Below, piece after piece: positions 33,898-42,417 of a DNA stretch of 64,000 bases. The notes under the pieces were generated by a model. It had not been told where the DNA came from and made no database searches. It saw only the letters and a list, made by a program, of their open reading frames with translations. The position numbers were made by a program, and so were the translations under genes. The stretch is from an uncultured Alistipes sp. (lineage in GTDB: Bacteria; Bacteroidota; Bacteroidia; Bacteroidales; Rikenellaceae), in contig CAPXWY010000001.1 in assembly GCA_948736885.1 (NCBI GenBank), positions 221,607-285,606 on the forward strand, read 5' to 3'. Positions within the stretch are counted from its first letter, which is position 1. Each line of letters opens with the position of its first letter.

Positions 33898-33938
33898 CAT
33901 GTTCGGGCGATGCTAAGAAGAAAAGCAGCGCGAACATG
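33898..33938. repeat. Inverted repeat after pdxA
   Basis: CATGTTCG (33898-33905) and CGAACATG (33931-33938) are perfect complements, with an inner TGCT/AGCA pair (33911-33914 / 33924-33927). It lies 8 bases after the pdxA stop and could be its terminator, though no T tract follows. Confidence 0.45.
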
Positions 33939-34022
33939 AACGATTCAAAAAACCGAACCGAATTCAAGCCCAACCGAGACGAGAAAAAGCGCGCGAACGT
34001 GCCCGAAATCGGAAGAATATTA

Positions 34023-34030
34023 TAACTTTG
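34023..34030 (+). promoter_or_regulatory. -7 element before thrS
   Basis: TAACTTTG, 84 bases before the thrS ATG at 34114. No TTTG at the expected -33 position, so it is tentative. The leader it would give contains no T-box-like or obvious tRNA-like structure that I can see. Confidence 0.45.
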
Positions 34031-34113
34031 CAACGTAAAAACGGACAACCCAAGGCGTATTCCGTCTCGTAATTGTGGAAGCGCCGACGGCCCGAAACCA
34101 AACCGATACGAAA

Positions 34114-36066
34114 ATGATCAAAATCACCTTTCCCGACGGCTCGGCACGCGAGTACGAAAAGGGAACGACGGCCTACCGAATCGCGGAGAGCATCAGCCCT
34201 CGTTTAGCTGCCGACTCTCTGGCCGCCTCGGTAAACGGCGCGACGGTCGACATGACGCGCCTGATCGAAGAAGACGCTTCGGTCCGATTCTACAAATGGG
34301 ACGACGCCGAAGGCAAACACGCATTCTGGCACACGTCGTCGCACCTGCTGGCCGAAGCGCTGGAAGCCCTCTATCCGGGCATCAAATTCGGCATAGGCCC
34401 GGCCATCGAAAACGGCTTCTACTACGACGTGGACAGCCCGGTGCCGATAACGGAAGCCGACCTGGAAAAGATAGAACAAAAGATGCAGGAACTTGCGCGC
34501 AACAAGGAAGAACTGGTGCGCCGCGAAGTCCCGAAAGCCGAAGCCCTGAAAAACTTCACGGCAAAAGGCGACCCCTATAAAGTCGAACTGATAACCGACC
34601 TGGAAGACGGCACGATTTCGTTCTACACGAACGGCTCGTTCACCGACCTGTGCCGCGGCCCGCACATCCCGAACACGGGCTACATCAAGGCGATAAAGCT
34701 GACCTCGGTGGCGGGAGCCTACTGGCGCGGAAACGAAAAGAACAAGATGCTGACCCGCATCTACGGCATTGCGTTCCCGAAGAAGTCGATGCTGGACGAA
34801 TACCTTGCGATGATGGAGGAAGCGAAGAAACGCGACCACCGCAAACTGGGCAAGGACCTGGAACTGTTCACGTTCTCGCAACGGGTGGGCCAAGGCCTGC
34901 CGCTGTGGCTGCCGAAAGGAGCCGCCCTGCGCGACCGTCTGGAACAATTCCTGCGCGGAGTACAGAAAGAATACGGCTACCAGCAAGTAATCACGCCGCA
35001 CATCGGAAACAAGGAACTCTATGTGACGTCGGGCCACTACGCGAAATACGGCAAGGACTCGTTCCAACCGATTCATACCCCGATTGAGGGCGAAGAATAC
35101 CTGCTCAAACCGATGAACTGCCCGCACCACTGCGAAATCTACCGCTCGAAACCCCGCTCGTACAAGGAACTGCCTGTGAGACTGGCGGAATTCGGAACGG
35201 TATACCGCTATGAACAATCGGGCGAACTGCACGGACTGACGCGCGTACGCGGATTCACGCAAGACGATGCGCACCTGTTCGTACGGCCGGACCAACTGCT
35301 GGAAGAATTCGAGCGCGTAATCGACATTGTACTCTACATATTCAAGACGCTGAAATTCGACAACTATACGGCACAGATTTCGCTGCGCGACCCGAACAAC
35401 ACGGAAAAATACATCGGATCGGACGAAAACTGGGAAAAAGCCGAATCGGCGATCATGCAAGCGACCAAGGAAAAAGGACTGAACACGGTAGTGGAATACG
35501 GCGAAGCTGCTTTCTACGGCCCGAAACTGGACTTCATGGTCAAAGACGCCATAGGCCGCAAATGGCAGCTGGGCACGATTCAGGTAGACTACAACCTGCC
35601 GGAACGCTTCGACCTGACGTACAAGGGAGCGGACGACAAACTACATCGCCCGATTATGATTCACCGTGCGCCGTTCGGCTCGATGGAACGCTTCGTAGCC
35701 GTACTGCTGGAACACACGGGCGGCAAATTCCCGCTGTGGCTGTCACCGGACCAAGTGGTGGTACTGCCGATTTCGGAGAAGTTCAACGACTACGCGCAAA
35801 AGGTAACCGACTATCTGAACGCACACGACATCCGTGCGCAGATAGACGACCGCAACGAAAAAATCGGCCGCAAAATCCGCGACAACGAACTTAAACGAAT
35901 CCCCTATCTACTGATTGTAGGCGAAAAAGAAGCGGCGGAAAACCTGGTATCGGTCCGTGCCCAAGGCGAAGGAGACCAAGGCCAGATGCCGCTGGAAACC
36001 TTCAAAGACCGCATAACCGACCAGGTGAAAGCGGAAATGGAAGCCAACAAACTGAAGAGAGAATAA
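34114..36066 (+). CDS. thrS: Threonyl-tRNA synthetase
   Basis: 650 residues from ATG 34114 ([10 protein letters not shown], a normal TGS start); a GTG at 34075 is open but adds 13 unlikely residues. Order: TGS domain (1-65), editing/SAD domain with [11 protein letters not shown] (zinc-site His residues), class II core with the motif 2 region ([31 protein letters not shown]), the zinc ligands in the core ([10 protein letters not shown]) and motif 3 ([11 protein letters not shown]), then the anticodon-binding domain ([13 protein letters not shown]...). It charges tRNA-Thr. It is followed by infC, the conserved arrangement in many bacteria. Confidence 0.97.
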   Translation: MIKITFPDGSAREYEKGTTAYRIAESISPRLAADSLAASVNGATVDMTRLIEEDASVRFYKWDDAEGKHAFWHTSSHLLAEALEALYPGIKFGIGPAIENGFYYDVDSPVPITEADLEKIEQKMQELARNKEELVRREVPKAEALKNFTAKGDPYKVELITDLEDGTISFYTNGSFTDLCRGPHIPNTGYIKAIKLTSVAGAYWRGNEKNKMLTRIYGIAFPKKSMLDEYLAMMEEAKKRDHRKLGKDLELFTFSQRVGQGLPLWLPKGAALRDRLEQFLRGVQKEYGYQQVITPHIGNKELYVTSGHYAKYGKDSFQPIHTPIEGEEYLLKPMNCPHHCEIYRSKPRSYKELPVRLAEFGTVYRYEQSGELHGLTRVRGFTQDDAHLFVRPDQLLEEFERVIDIVLYIFKTLKFDNYTAQISLRDPNNTEKYIGSDENWEKAESAIMQATKEKGLNTVVEYGEAAFYGPKLDFMVKDAIGRKWQLGTIQVDYNLPERFDLTYKGADDKLHRPIMIHRAPFGSMERFVAVLLEHTGGKFPLWLSPDQVVVLPISEKFNDYAQKVTDYLNAHDIRAQIDDRNEKIGRKIRDNELKRIPYLLIVGEKEAAENLVSVRAQGEGDQGQMPLETFKDRITDQVKAEMEANKLKRE

Positions 36067-36121
36067 CGGAAGCGGCGAAAACCGCGGCCCATTGTAACAC
36101 AAACCAAAAACACATACAACT

Positions 36122-36727
36122 ATCGCAGCACCGAAACCGTTCCCGCCGAGGCCGTTCAACCCCGGGAACAACCGACCGAAACCGGCAATGGGCGGACGCC
36201 GTCCGCCTGTCAAGGAAAATCCCCACCGCATCAACTCGGAGATAACAGCCCCCGAAGTACGTGTGGTAGGCGAAAACATCGAACAACCGCAAGTCCTTCC
36301 GCTCCGCGAAGCCCTGCGCCTTGCGGACGAAATGGAATTGGACCTGATCGAAATTTCGCCCAAAGCCGACCCTCCCGTCTGCCGGATTGCCGACTATCAG
36401 AAATTCCTGTATCAACAAAAAAAGAAAGCCAAGGAACTGAAAGCCAATCAGGTGAAAGTTACAATCAAGGAAATCCGGTTCGGACCCCAAACCGATGACC
36501 ATGACTACAACTTCAAACTGAAACACGCGACGAACTTTCTGAAGGAAGGCTCGAAAGTCAAGGCCTATGTATTCTTCCGCGGCCGCTCAATCGTATTCAA
36601 GGAACAAGGCGAAATCCTGCTGCTGCGCTTTGCCACCGACCTTGAAGATGTAGCCAAAGTAGAGATGATGCCCAAACTGGACGGCAAGAAGATGAACATG
36701 ATGCTTGCCCCGAAAGGAAAGAAATAA
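36122..36727 (+). CDS. infC: Translation initiation factor IF-3, probable AUC start
   Basis: IF-3 binds the 30S subunit, prevents 70S assembly and rejects poor start codons. The recognisable protein runs from [15 protein letters not shown] through [36 protein letters not shown] and [14 protein letters not shown]. An ATG exists at 36188 (179 residues), but upstream in-frame codons back to ATC 36122 read [21 protein letters not shown], a Pro/Asn-rich arm continuous with the family's basic N terminus ([14 protein letters not shown]). An in-frame stop lies at 36095-36097 and no ATG/GTG/TTG lies between. I therefore favour ATC 36122 (201 residues). E. coli infC uses AUU for autocontrol, so a non-canonical start is plausible. 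If wrong, the start is 36188. Confidence 0.9.
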   Translation: MAAPKPFPPRPFNPGNNRPKPAMGGRRPPVKENPHRINSEITAPEVRVVGENIEQPQVLPLREALRLADEMELDLIEISPKADPPVCRIADYQKFLYQQKKKAKELKANQVKVTIKEIRFGPQTDDHDYNFKLKHATNFLKEGSKVKAYVFFRGRSIVFKEQGEILLLRFATDLEDVAKVEMMPKLDGKKMNMMLAPKGKK

Positions 36728-36754
36728 CACCCTTTCGACAACTGCAACGTATGA

Positions 36755-36804
36755 GAAATTCATAATCGGAGAATCGTGCCGATTATGAATTTCTTGTATC
36801 TTTG
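36755..36804 (+). promoter_or_regulatory. 15-bp palindrome and -7 element before the Fic gene
   Basis: GAAATTCATAATCGG (36755-36769) is the exact complement of CCGATTATGAATTTC (36779-36793), 9-base loop. TATCTTTG (36797-36804) follows after 3 bases as a -7 element, so the palindrome covers the -33 region. It may end infC transcription, serve as an operator for the Fic gene, or both. The Fic ATG is at 36851. Confidence 0.6.
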
Positions 36805-36850
36805 CAAAACGACATACCGCCTGCGCGCTCTACCTGCAAAAACGCTCCGC

Positions 36851-38008
36851 ATGTACACCCCACCGTTCAAAATAACCACCCGAGCCATCAACCTCATTGC
36901 CGAAATATCGGCGATGGTGGAACGGTTTGCTATCCGGATGGAACAGGACGATGCACTGCTATTGCGGAAAATCAACCGCATCAAGACGATTCAAGGCTCG
37001 CTGGCCATTGAAGGAAACACGCTTACAGAAAGCCAGATAACCGACATCATAGACGGGAAACACGTTGTAGCACCGATTCGCGAAATCCAAGAAGTAAGGA
37101 ACGCCATCAAAACCTACAACCTCTACTCGCGGCTCGACCCCTACTCGGTGAAAGACCTACTGCGAGCGCACGGAGTAATGATGGAAGCCCTGGCCGACGA
37201 TGCGGGGCATTTCCGCAAAAGCGGCGTCGGAGTATTCGCCGGAGCGAAAGCGATTCACATAGCACCGCCTGCAAACCGAGTTCCGACGCTGATTGCCGAC
37301 CTGTTCGAGTGGCTGAAAAAAGCGGATGACCACCTACTGATTAAAAGCTGCGTATTTCATTACGAATTCGAGTTCATCCACCCGTTCAGCGACGGAAACG
37401 GACGAACCGGAAGACTATGGCAATCGCTGATATTGGGCCAACTACATCCTGTATTCGAGCACCTGCCTATCGAAAACATGGTATACGCCAACCAACAAGG
37501 CTACTACGATGCCATCAACCGTAGCTCGGCCGAAGCCAACAGCGGAATCTTCATAGACTTCATGCTGGAAGAAATATTCAAGACGCTGAAAAAGAGACAA
37601 GGCAAACCCCTGGATGAAACATCGTATCCCATTGACGCCGATATACCCAAATTGGAAGTTCACGATATAGTCCATGAATTCAATCATGATATTCCTATAA
37701 TAACCAGATACCCCCAAGAAGGACAAGAAAACACCCAAGAAACAAAACATATCACCCAAGAAAAAGAAATAAACACCCGAGAAATTAATAACTTCACCCA
37801 AGAAAACCCAAGAAACACCCAAGAAAAGATACTGACGGCGATACGAAATAACCCAAGAATAACCCGCCGAGAACTTGCCGTACTACTGAACCGCACCGAA
37901 GACAGCATCAAATACCAACTGCTGAAACTGACCCGACAAAGAATCATCAAACATGTCGGAGCAACCAAAGCAGGCGAATGGCAGATTCTAAAAGAAAACC
38001 ATCGATGA
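36851..38008 (+). CDS. Fic-domain protein (predicted AMP-transferase) with C-terminal winged-helix region
   Basis: 385 residues from ATG 36851. The Fic core has the full catalytic motif HPFSDGNGRTGR starting at His177, so nucleotidyl transfer (usually AMP from ATP to a Ser/Thr/Tyr hydroxyl) is expected. The inhibitory helix motif (S/T)xxxE(G/N) occurs before it as SLAIEGN (Ser50, Glu54), the class II autoinhibited arrangement. Residues about 290-330 are a low-complexity stretch with repeated TQE (DNA ACCCAAGAA copies), followed by a winged-helix segment (ITRRELAVLLNRTEDSIKYQLLKL), so it may bind DNA. No antitoxin gene precedes it. The stop overlaps the next gene's start (38005). AT-richer than neighbours. 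Target unknown. Confidence 0.9.
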   Translation: MYTPPFKITTRAINLIAEISAMVERFAIRMEQDDALLLRKINRIKTIQGSLAIEGNTLTESQITDIIDGKHVVAPIREIQEVRNAIKTYNLYSRLDPYSVKDLLRAHGVMMEALADDAGHFRKSGVGVFAGAKAIHIAPPANRVPTLIADLFEWLKKADDHLLIKSCVFHYEFEFIHPFSDGNGRTGRLWQSLILGQLHPVFEHLPIENMVYANQQGYYDAINRSSAEANSGIFIDFMLEEIFKTLKKRQGKPLDETSYPIDADIPKLEVHDIVHEFNHDIPIITRYPQEGQENTQETKHITQEKEINTREINNFTQENPRNTQEKILTAIRNNPRITRRELAVLLNRTEDSIKYQLLKLTRQRIIKHVGATKAGEWQILKENHR

Positions 38009-38970
38009 ACAACGCGTGCGAAATATTCGACATAAAGACCGAACGAGAATTTGAACGCGCGGCGCTGGAACTATTCCGGAAACAAGCGGAAAAATGCCCG
38101 CCCTATCGGGAATATCTGTCACTGATAGGAGTAAATCCTGAGGAAGTAGACGAATACGGAAAGATACCGCATCTGCCGATAGAACTATTCAAGACCCACG
38201 ACGTCTACTGCGGAGACGACGAACCGGAGGCGGTTTTCACGTCGAGCGCGACGACGGGAATGACCCCGTCACGCCATCCGATGCACTCACTGGCCCACTA
38301 CGAACGAACATTCCGCACGGCATTCCGGACGTTCTATGGCGAACCGTCGCGCTGGAGCCTGTACGCGCTGCTACCGAACTACCTGCGCCGCCAAGGCTCA
38401 TCGCTGGTCTACATGGCCGACCGATTGATAAGAGAATGCGGCTCGGGCGGCTTCTATTTAGACGACTGCGACCGTCTGCTGCACGACATGGCTACCGACC
38501 CGAAACCGAAAATCCTGCTGGGAGTGAGCTATGCACTATGGGACCTTGCCGAAAAATATGCACCGAAACTACCCGACACGATAATTATGGAAACGGGCGG
38601 AATGAAAGGCTACCGCGAAGAACTGCCCAAAGAAGAATTCCACAAGATACTCTGCACGGCATTCGGCGTGCAAGAAATCCACTCGGAATACGGGATGGCG
38701 GAACTCACCTCGCAAGCCTACTCCGAGGGCGGGAACCGCTTCCGCTGTCCAGCATGGATGCGGGTAACGGCCCGCGACATCAACGACCCGCGCGACCTGC
38801 TGCCTGCCGGCACTCGCGGAGGACTGAACGTAACCGACCTGGCCAACCGCTGGTCGTGCGCATTTATCGAAACACAGGACGCAGGACGCGTATTTCCCGA
38901 CAGCTCGTTCGAGGTGGAAGGCCGCATCGACCATGCGGAAATCCGCGGCTGCAACCTGTTAGTACAATAA
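38005..38970 (+). CDS. LuxE/PaaK-like acyl-activating enzyme
   Basis: 321 residues from ATG 38005, overlapping the Fic stop; nine earlier open codons belong to the Fic frame region and are unlikely. The adenylation-type signature is VFTSSATTGMTPSRHPM (about 75-90, the P-loop-like Ser/Thr/Gly stretch), then a central ILLGVSYALWDLA region, METGGMKGYREELP and SEYGMAELTSQAY, and a late GLNVTDLANRWSCAFIETQDAGRV. The family activates acyl groups or amino acids with ATP; LuxE is acyl-protein synthetase. Four bases separate it from the CMP-sugar synthetase-like gene, suggesting a shared pathway such as acylated or aminated surface sugars. Substrate unknown. Confidence 0.8.
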   Translation: MNNACEIFDIKTEREFERAALELFRKQAEKCPPYREYLSLIGVNPEEVDEYGKIPHLPIELFKTHDVYCGDDEPEAVFTSSATTGMTPSRHPMHSLAHYERTFRTAFRTFYGEPSRWSLYALLPNYLRRQGSSLVYMADRLIRECGSGGFYLDDCDRLLHDMATDPKPKILLGVSYALWDLAEKYAPKLPDTIIMETGGMKGYREELPKEEFHKILCTAFGVQEIHSEYGMAELTSQAYSEGGNRFRCPAWMRVTARDINDPRDLLPAGTRGGLNVTDLANRWSCAFIETQDAGRVFPDSSFEVEGRIDHAEIRGCNLLVQ

Positions 38971-38974
38971 ACCG

Positions 38975-39625
38975 ATGAAAACCGTAGCATTCGTACCCAT
39001 CCGCCTGAACAGCCAACGTGTCGAGGGCAAGAACCTGCGACGATTAGGCGGCGAACCGCTGATGTGCCACATCCTTGAAACGCTGCTCCGCACGGAACGG
39101 ATCGACGAAGTGTACGTTTATTGCAGCAACGAAGAAATCCGCCCGCTGCTGCCGGAGGGAGTGAAGTTGCTGCGACGCGCCGAAGAACTGGACCGCGACA
39201 CGACGCTGGGCCGCGAAATATACGACGCCTTTACGGCCGAAGTGGAAGCCGACTACTATGTACTGGCCCACGCGACCTCGCCTTTCATCCGCCCGAAGAC
39301 GATAGACGACGCGCTGGAAAAAGTACTTACGGGCGCTTTCGATTCGGCATTCAGCGTAGAAAAGATACAGACGTTCGCATGGTACGAAGGCCGACCGCTG
39401 AACTACTCGCCGGACAACGTACCCCGCACGCAGACCCTCGAACCGGTCTACATAGAGACGAGCGCGTTTTTCATCTTTCCGCGCGAACTATGGTGCGAAC
39501 GGCATCGGCGCATAGGCGACCACCCCTACATGGCGGTGGTGGACCGCATCGAAGGGCTGGACATCGACTACCCGGAAGATTTTGCGATGGCCGAAGTAAT
39601 TGCGGCAGCGAGAGGAATAGGTTAG
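38975..39625 (+). CDS. CMP-sugar synthetase-like cytidylyltransferase (NeuA/KdsB type)
   Basis: 216 residues. Nucleotidyltransferase fold with the N-terminal VAFVPIRLNSQRVEGKNLRR (the RxGSxxxxxKN-like nucleotide loop), YCSNEEIRPLL, LAHATSPFIRP (family LQPTSP position) and the late DRIEGLDIDYPEDF, which carries the metal Asp. It activates an acidic sugar with CTP to CMP-sugar. Members use sialic, pseudaminic, legionaminic or KDO-like substrates. No glycosyltransferase or sugar synthase adjoins it here except the LuxE-like gene, so the substrate stays open. Length is typical. Confidence 0.85.
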   Translation: MKTVAFVPIRLNSQRVEGKNLRRLGGEPLMCHILETLLRTERIDEVYVYCSNEEIRPLLPEGVKLLRRAEELDRDTTLGREIYDAFTAEVEADYYVLAHATSPFIRPKTIDDALEKVLTGAFDSAFSVEKIQTFAWYEGRPLNYSPDNVPRTQTLEPVYIETSAFFIFPRELWCERHRRIGDHPYMAVVDRIEGLDIDYPEDFAMAEVIAAARGIG

Positions 39626-39640
39626 GTAAAAATCAACGGA

Positions 39641-40987
39641 ATGAAACACACGCAGCGGGCCACCTTGGGCGGCAAACTGAGCGCCGTGCTGGTTGCGGCG
39701 GGGAGCTCGGTCGGGCTGGGCAACATCTGGCGCTTTCCCTACGTAGCGGGAGACAACGGCGGCGGCGCCTTTCTGGCGATATACATCCTGTGCGTACTGA
39801 TAATAGGACTGCCGCTGATGATTGCCGAATTCTCGGTAGGCCGCGCGTCGCACAAAAACGCCGTAGGCGCCTATCGTGCACTCGACCGCAAATGGAGCTT
39901 CCTGGGCTACAACGGAGTACTGGCGGCATTCCTGATTCTGGGCTTTTATTTTGTGGTCTCGGGCTGGACGGCGGAATACATGGTCCACTCAGTGACGGGC
40001 GAACTGGCCCGCTACACCACGGCCGAAGAATACACGGCCATGTTCGAGCGGTTCATCGGCAGCCCGTGGCGACCGCTGCTCTACACATCGGTGTTCATCC
40101 TGGCGACCCACTTCATCATCGCGCTGGGAGTACAAAAGGGAATCGAGCGCTCGGCCAAAGTACTGATGCCGCTGCTTTTCGTCATCTTGGTTGCGCTGGC
40201 CATCCACTCGCTGCTGATGCCCAACGGAGCCGAGGGGCTGAAATTCTTCTTGAAACCCGACTTCTCGAAAATTGGCCCGGCAACCGTACTGACAGCCTTG
40301 GGACAAGCGTTCTTCTCGCTTTCCATCGGCATCGGAACGATGGTGACCTATGCGTCGTACTTCAAGCCCGAAACCAACCTGCGGCACACGGCCCTCAACG
40401 TGACGATACTGGACACGCTGGTCGCTCTGCTGGCGGGAATCGTCATCTTCCCGGCCGTCTTCAGCGTGGGCATCGAACCCTCGTCAGGGCCGTCGCTGGT
40501 CTTCATCACCCTGCCGGGAATCTTCAATGGGATGCCGTGGAGCATGGTCTGGTCGTCGGTTTTCTTCCTGCTGCTGGTCGTAGCGGCCCTCACGTCGACG
40601 ATTTCGCTGCACGAAGTCATCACGGCCTACATGCACGAAGAATGGCGCCTGAGCCGCAAAGCCGCGGCATGGGTCACGACGGGAGCCACGATGGTATTGG
40701 CAGCCTTGGCATCGCTGTCGCTGGGCGTGCTGAACGGCTGGAAAATCTGCGGGCTGAACCTTTTCGATTCGCTGGACTATCTGACGGCCAACATCCTGCT
40801 CCCGGCAGGCGGATTCTTCACCTGCATATTTGTCGGCTGGCGGCTCGATCGCAAAGTGCTCGAAGCACAGGTCACCAACGACGGACACTTGCCGTTCCGC
40901 ATCCGGAAAGTCTTCGTTTTCCTGCTGCGCTATCTCTGCCCGGCGGTACTGCTGCTTGTCTTCCTGGATAACTTGGGAGCATTCTGA
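39641..40987 (+). CDS. Sodium-dependent transporter, NSS/SNF family (LeuT-like)
   Basis: 448 residues, about 11-12 membrane helices. The first helix has the NSS signature GSSVGLGNIWRFPY (Na+ and substrate sites), then a second helix with GGGAFLAIYILCVLIIGLPLM. It moves amino acids or related solutes with sodium across the inner membrane; tryptophan and leucine transporters belong here, but the substrate cannot be told. It starts 15 bases after the cytidylyltransferase stop and ends at the strong terminator 40997-41032. Confidence 0.93.
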   Translation: MKHTQRATLGGKLSAVLVAAGSSVGLGNIWRFPYVAGDNGGGAFLAIYILCVLIIGLPLMIAEFSVGRASHKNAVGAYRALDRKWSFLGYNGVLAAFLILGFYFVVSGWTAEYMVHSVTGELARYTTAEEYTAMFERFIGSPWRPLLYTSVFILATHFIIALGVQKGIERSAKVLMPLLFVILVALAIHSLLMPNGAEGLKFFLKPDFSKIGPATVLTALGQAFFSLSIGIGTMVTYASYFKPETNLRHTALNVTILDTLVALLAGIVIFPAVFSVGIEPSSGPSLVFITLPGIFNGMPWSMVWSSVFFLLLVVAALTSTISLHEVITAYMHEEWRLSRKAAAWVTTGATMVLAALASLSLGVLNGWKICGLNLFDSLDYLTANILLPAGGFFTCIFVGWRLDRKVLEAQVTNDGHLPFRIRKVFVFLLRYLCPAVLLLVFLDNLGAF

Positions 40988-40996
40988 GCCGAACAC

Positions 40997-41032
40997 AAAA
41001 AAGAGTTGCCTGCTTACAGACAACTCTTTTTT
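40997..41032. terminator. Bidirectional terminator between the NSS transporter and ribH
   Basis: AAAAAAGAGTTG (40997-41008) pairs with CAACTCTTTTTT (41021-41032). An inner CTG/CAG (after one C-A mismatch) extends the stem. A and T tracts flank both sides, serving both convergent genes. Confidence 0.88.
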
Positions 41033-41052
41033 AATTGGGAAATCCGGACCGT

Positions 41053-41583
41053 CTAATTGATGTTGCGGCGGTCGGGCTCGCGGTCGGGCGAAGCGGCATC
41101 CATCTCGACCTGCAACTTCACCATATTGATAGCCGTAGCGGCGGCTTCGTCGCCCTTGTTGCCCAAACGACCGCCGCAACGGTCGAGGGCCTGCTGCATG
41201 TCGTTGACGGTCAGCACGCCGAACGCGACGGGCATGTTCCACTGCAACTGCAACTGCGTGATGCCCTGCGTGACGCCCTGGCAGATGAAATCGAAATGAC
41301 GCGTATCGCCCTGCACGACGCACCCGAGCACGATGACAGCGTCGACATCGGTATACTCGGCGAAGAACTGGGCACCCAACGCCAGCTCGAACGTACCGGG
41401 AACGTACTTGATCTGAATGTTCAGATCGGAACACCCGGCGGCCCGCAAGGTACGCACAGCACCTTCCAGCAAGGCCTCTGTGACCTCGCGGTTCCATTCG
41501 GCCACCACGATGCCGAAGCGCATGTCGGCGGCCGACGGCAGCGGAGCGTCGAATTTGGAAAGGTTATGATTCCGGGTTGCCAT
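41053..41583 (-). CDS. ribH: 6,7-dimethyl-8-ribityllumazine synthase
   Basis: 176 residues. It joins the ribityl-aminouracil and dihydroxybutanone phosphate in riboflavin synthesis and forms capsids or pentamers. FGIVVAEWNREVTEALLEGA (N-terminal), VPGTFELALGA, the catalytic AVIVLGCVVQGDTRHFDFICQGV (His in the TRHFD segment) and a conserved NKGDEAAATAINMV are present. It starts 7 bases after the TPR gene and shares its promoter. No other rib gene is nearby. Confidence 0.95.
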   Translation of the reverse strand: MATRNHNLSKFDAPLPSAADMRFGIVVAEWNREVTEALLEGAVRTLRAAGCSDLNIQIKYVPGTFELALGAQFFAEYTDVDAVIVLGCVVQGDTRHFDFICQGVTQGITQLQLQWNMPVAFGVLTVNDMQQALDRCGGRLGNKGDEAAATAINMVKLQVEMDAASPDREPDRRNIN

Positions 41584-41590
41584 CCGCAGT

Positions 41591-42274
41591 TCAGTTTACG
41601 CCGCCCAACAGCTTCTCGGCCTGGCTGGCCTCCATAGACATGGGATAATCGGTCAAGATGCGCTCGCAAAGAGCGGCGGCCTGCTTGCGGTTGCCGGCAG
41701 CCTGCTCGGCCAACGCCTGCTTGTAGAGGTACAGGGGTGCCGTCAAATTGTTGTCCGAAGCCTTGGCGGCCTTGGCGAACAGCTTGGCAGCCTTGGCATA
41801 GGCCTGCTGCTCGACAGCGACATCGCCCTGCAAACCGAGGTTCTGCGCGTTGATGATTTGCCCGGGCAGCCCCTTGACGGGCGAGAACTTGGCCAGGTAA
41901 GCGGCGGCGTTCTCCAAATCGCCCATGTGCAGGTAGCAGATACCGGCGTAGTGCTTGGCGAGGTTGCCCGCCGGAGTGGCCCCGTAACGCTCGATGACCT
42001 CAAGGAATCCTGCGCCGCTGTCATCGCCCAAAAGCGCCAGCTCGTAATCGGGCGTCTCCTGCTCGAAACGGTTCTGCGCCTCGGCGATCAAGGCCGCTGC
42101 CTTCTCGGCACGCGGAGCGACGACAAGCGCCCGGTAACCGAAGACCAGCGCCGCCACGACGAACAGCGCGAGAATCAGATAAGACATCGTCCGGCCGTGC
42201 TTCTCGAGGAAGAACTCGGTCCGGTTCATTGCTTCGCCGAGCGATTCCTGCCCGGCAGTCTGCTGATTTGCCAT
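41591..42274 (-). CDS. Membrane-anchored tetratricopeptide-repeat protein (YfgM-like)
   Basis: 227 residues. A short cytoplasmic segment (1-29) precedes one membrane helix (about 30-52: MSYLILALFVVAALVFGYRAL). Then TPR-like helices with AKHYAGICYLHMGDLENAAAYLAKF and AYAKAAKLFAKAAKASDNN lie on the outer face. YfgM in E. coli acts as a periplasmic chaperone linked to the Sec translocon; that role here is by analogy. It diverges from recF and is co-transcribed with ribH from the promoter at 42336-42366. No catalytic residues. Confidence 0.82.
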   Translation of the reverse strand: MANQQTAGQESLGEAMNRTEFFLEKHGRTMSYLILALFVVAALVFGYRALVVAPRAEKAAALIAEAQNRFEQETPDYELALLGDDSGAGFLEVIERYGATPAGNLAKHYAGICYLHMGDLENAAAYLAKFSPVKGLPGQIINAQNLGLQGDVAVEQQAYAKAAKLFAKAAKASDNNLTAPLYLYKQALAEQAAGNRKQAAALCERILTDYPMSMEASQAEKLLGGVN

Positions 42275-42335
42275 AATGTATGCTATTGTTAGTTCGTAAT
42301 CCGTGCGAAGCGGCGACGGGCCGCAGCAATCCGGA

Positions 42336-42366
42336 CAAAGATACGAAACTATTCACAATGTACAAG
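42336..42366 (-). promoter_or_regulatory. Promoter of the TPR-ribH operon
   Basis: On the - strand CTTG (complement of 42363-42366), 19 bases, TATCTTTG (complement of 42336-42343). The recF gene on the other strand has a weaker -7-like TAACTTCG at 42387-42394, so this is a divergent regulatory region. Confidence 0.7.
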
Positions 42367-42417
42367 GCCGTGTCGGGGATTTTTTGTAACTTCGCCCCAC
42401 GAAACACCGCCATTCCC

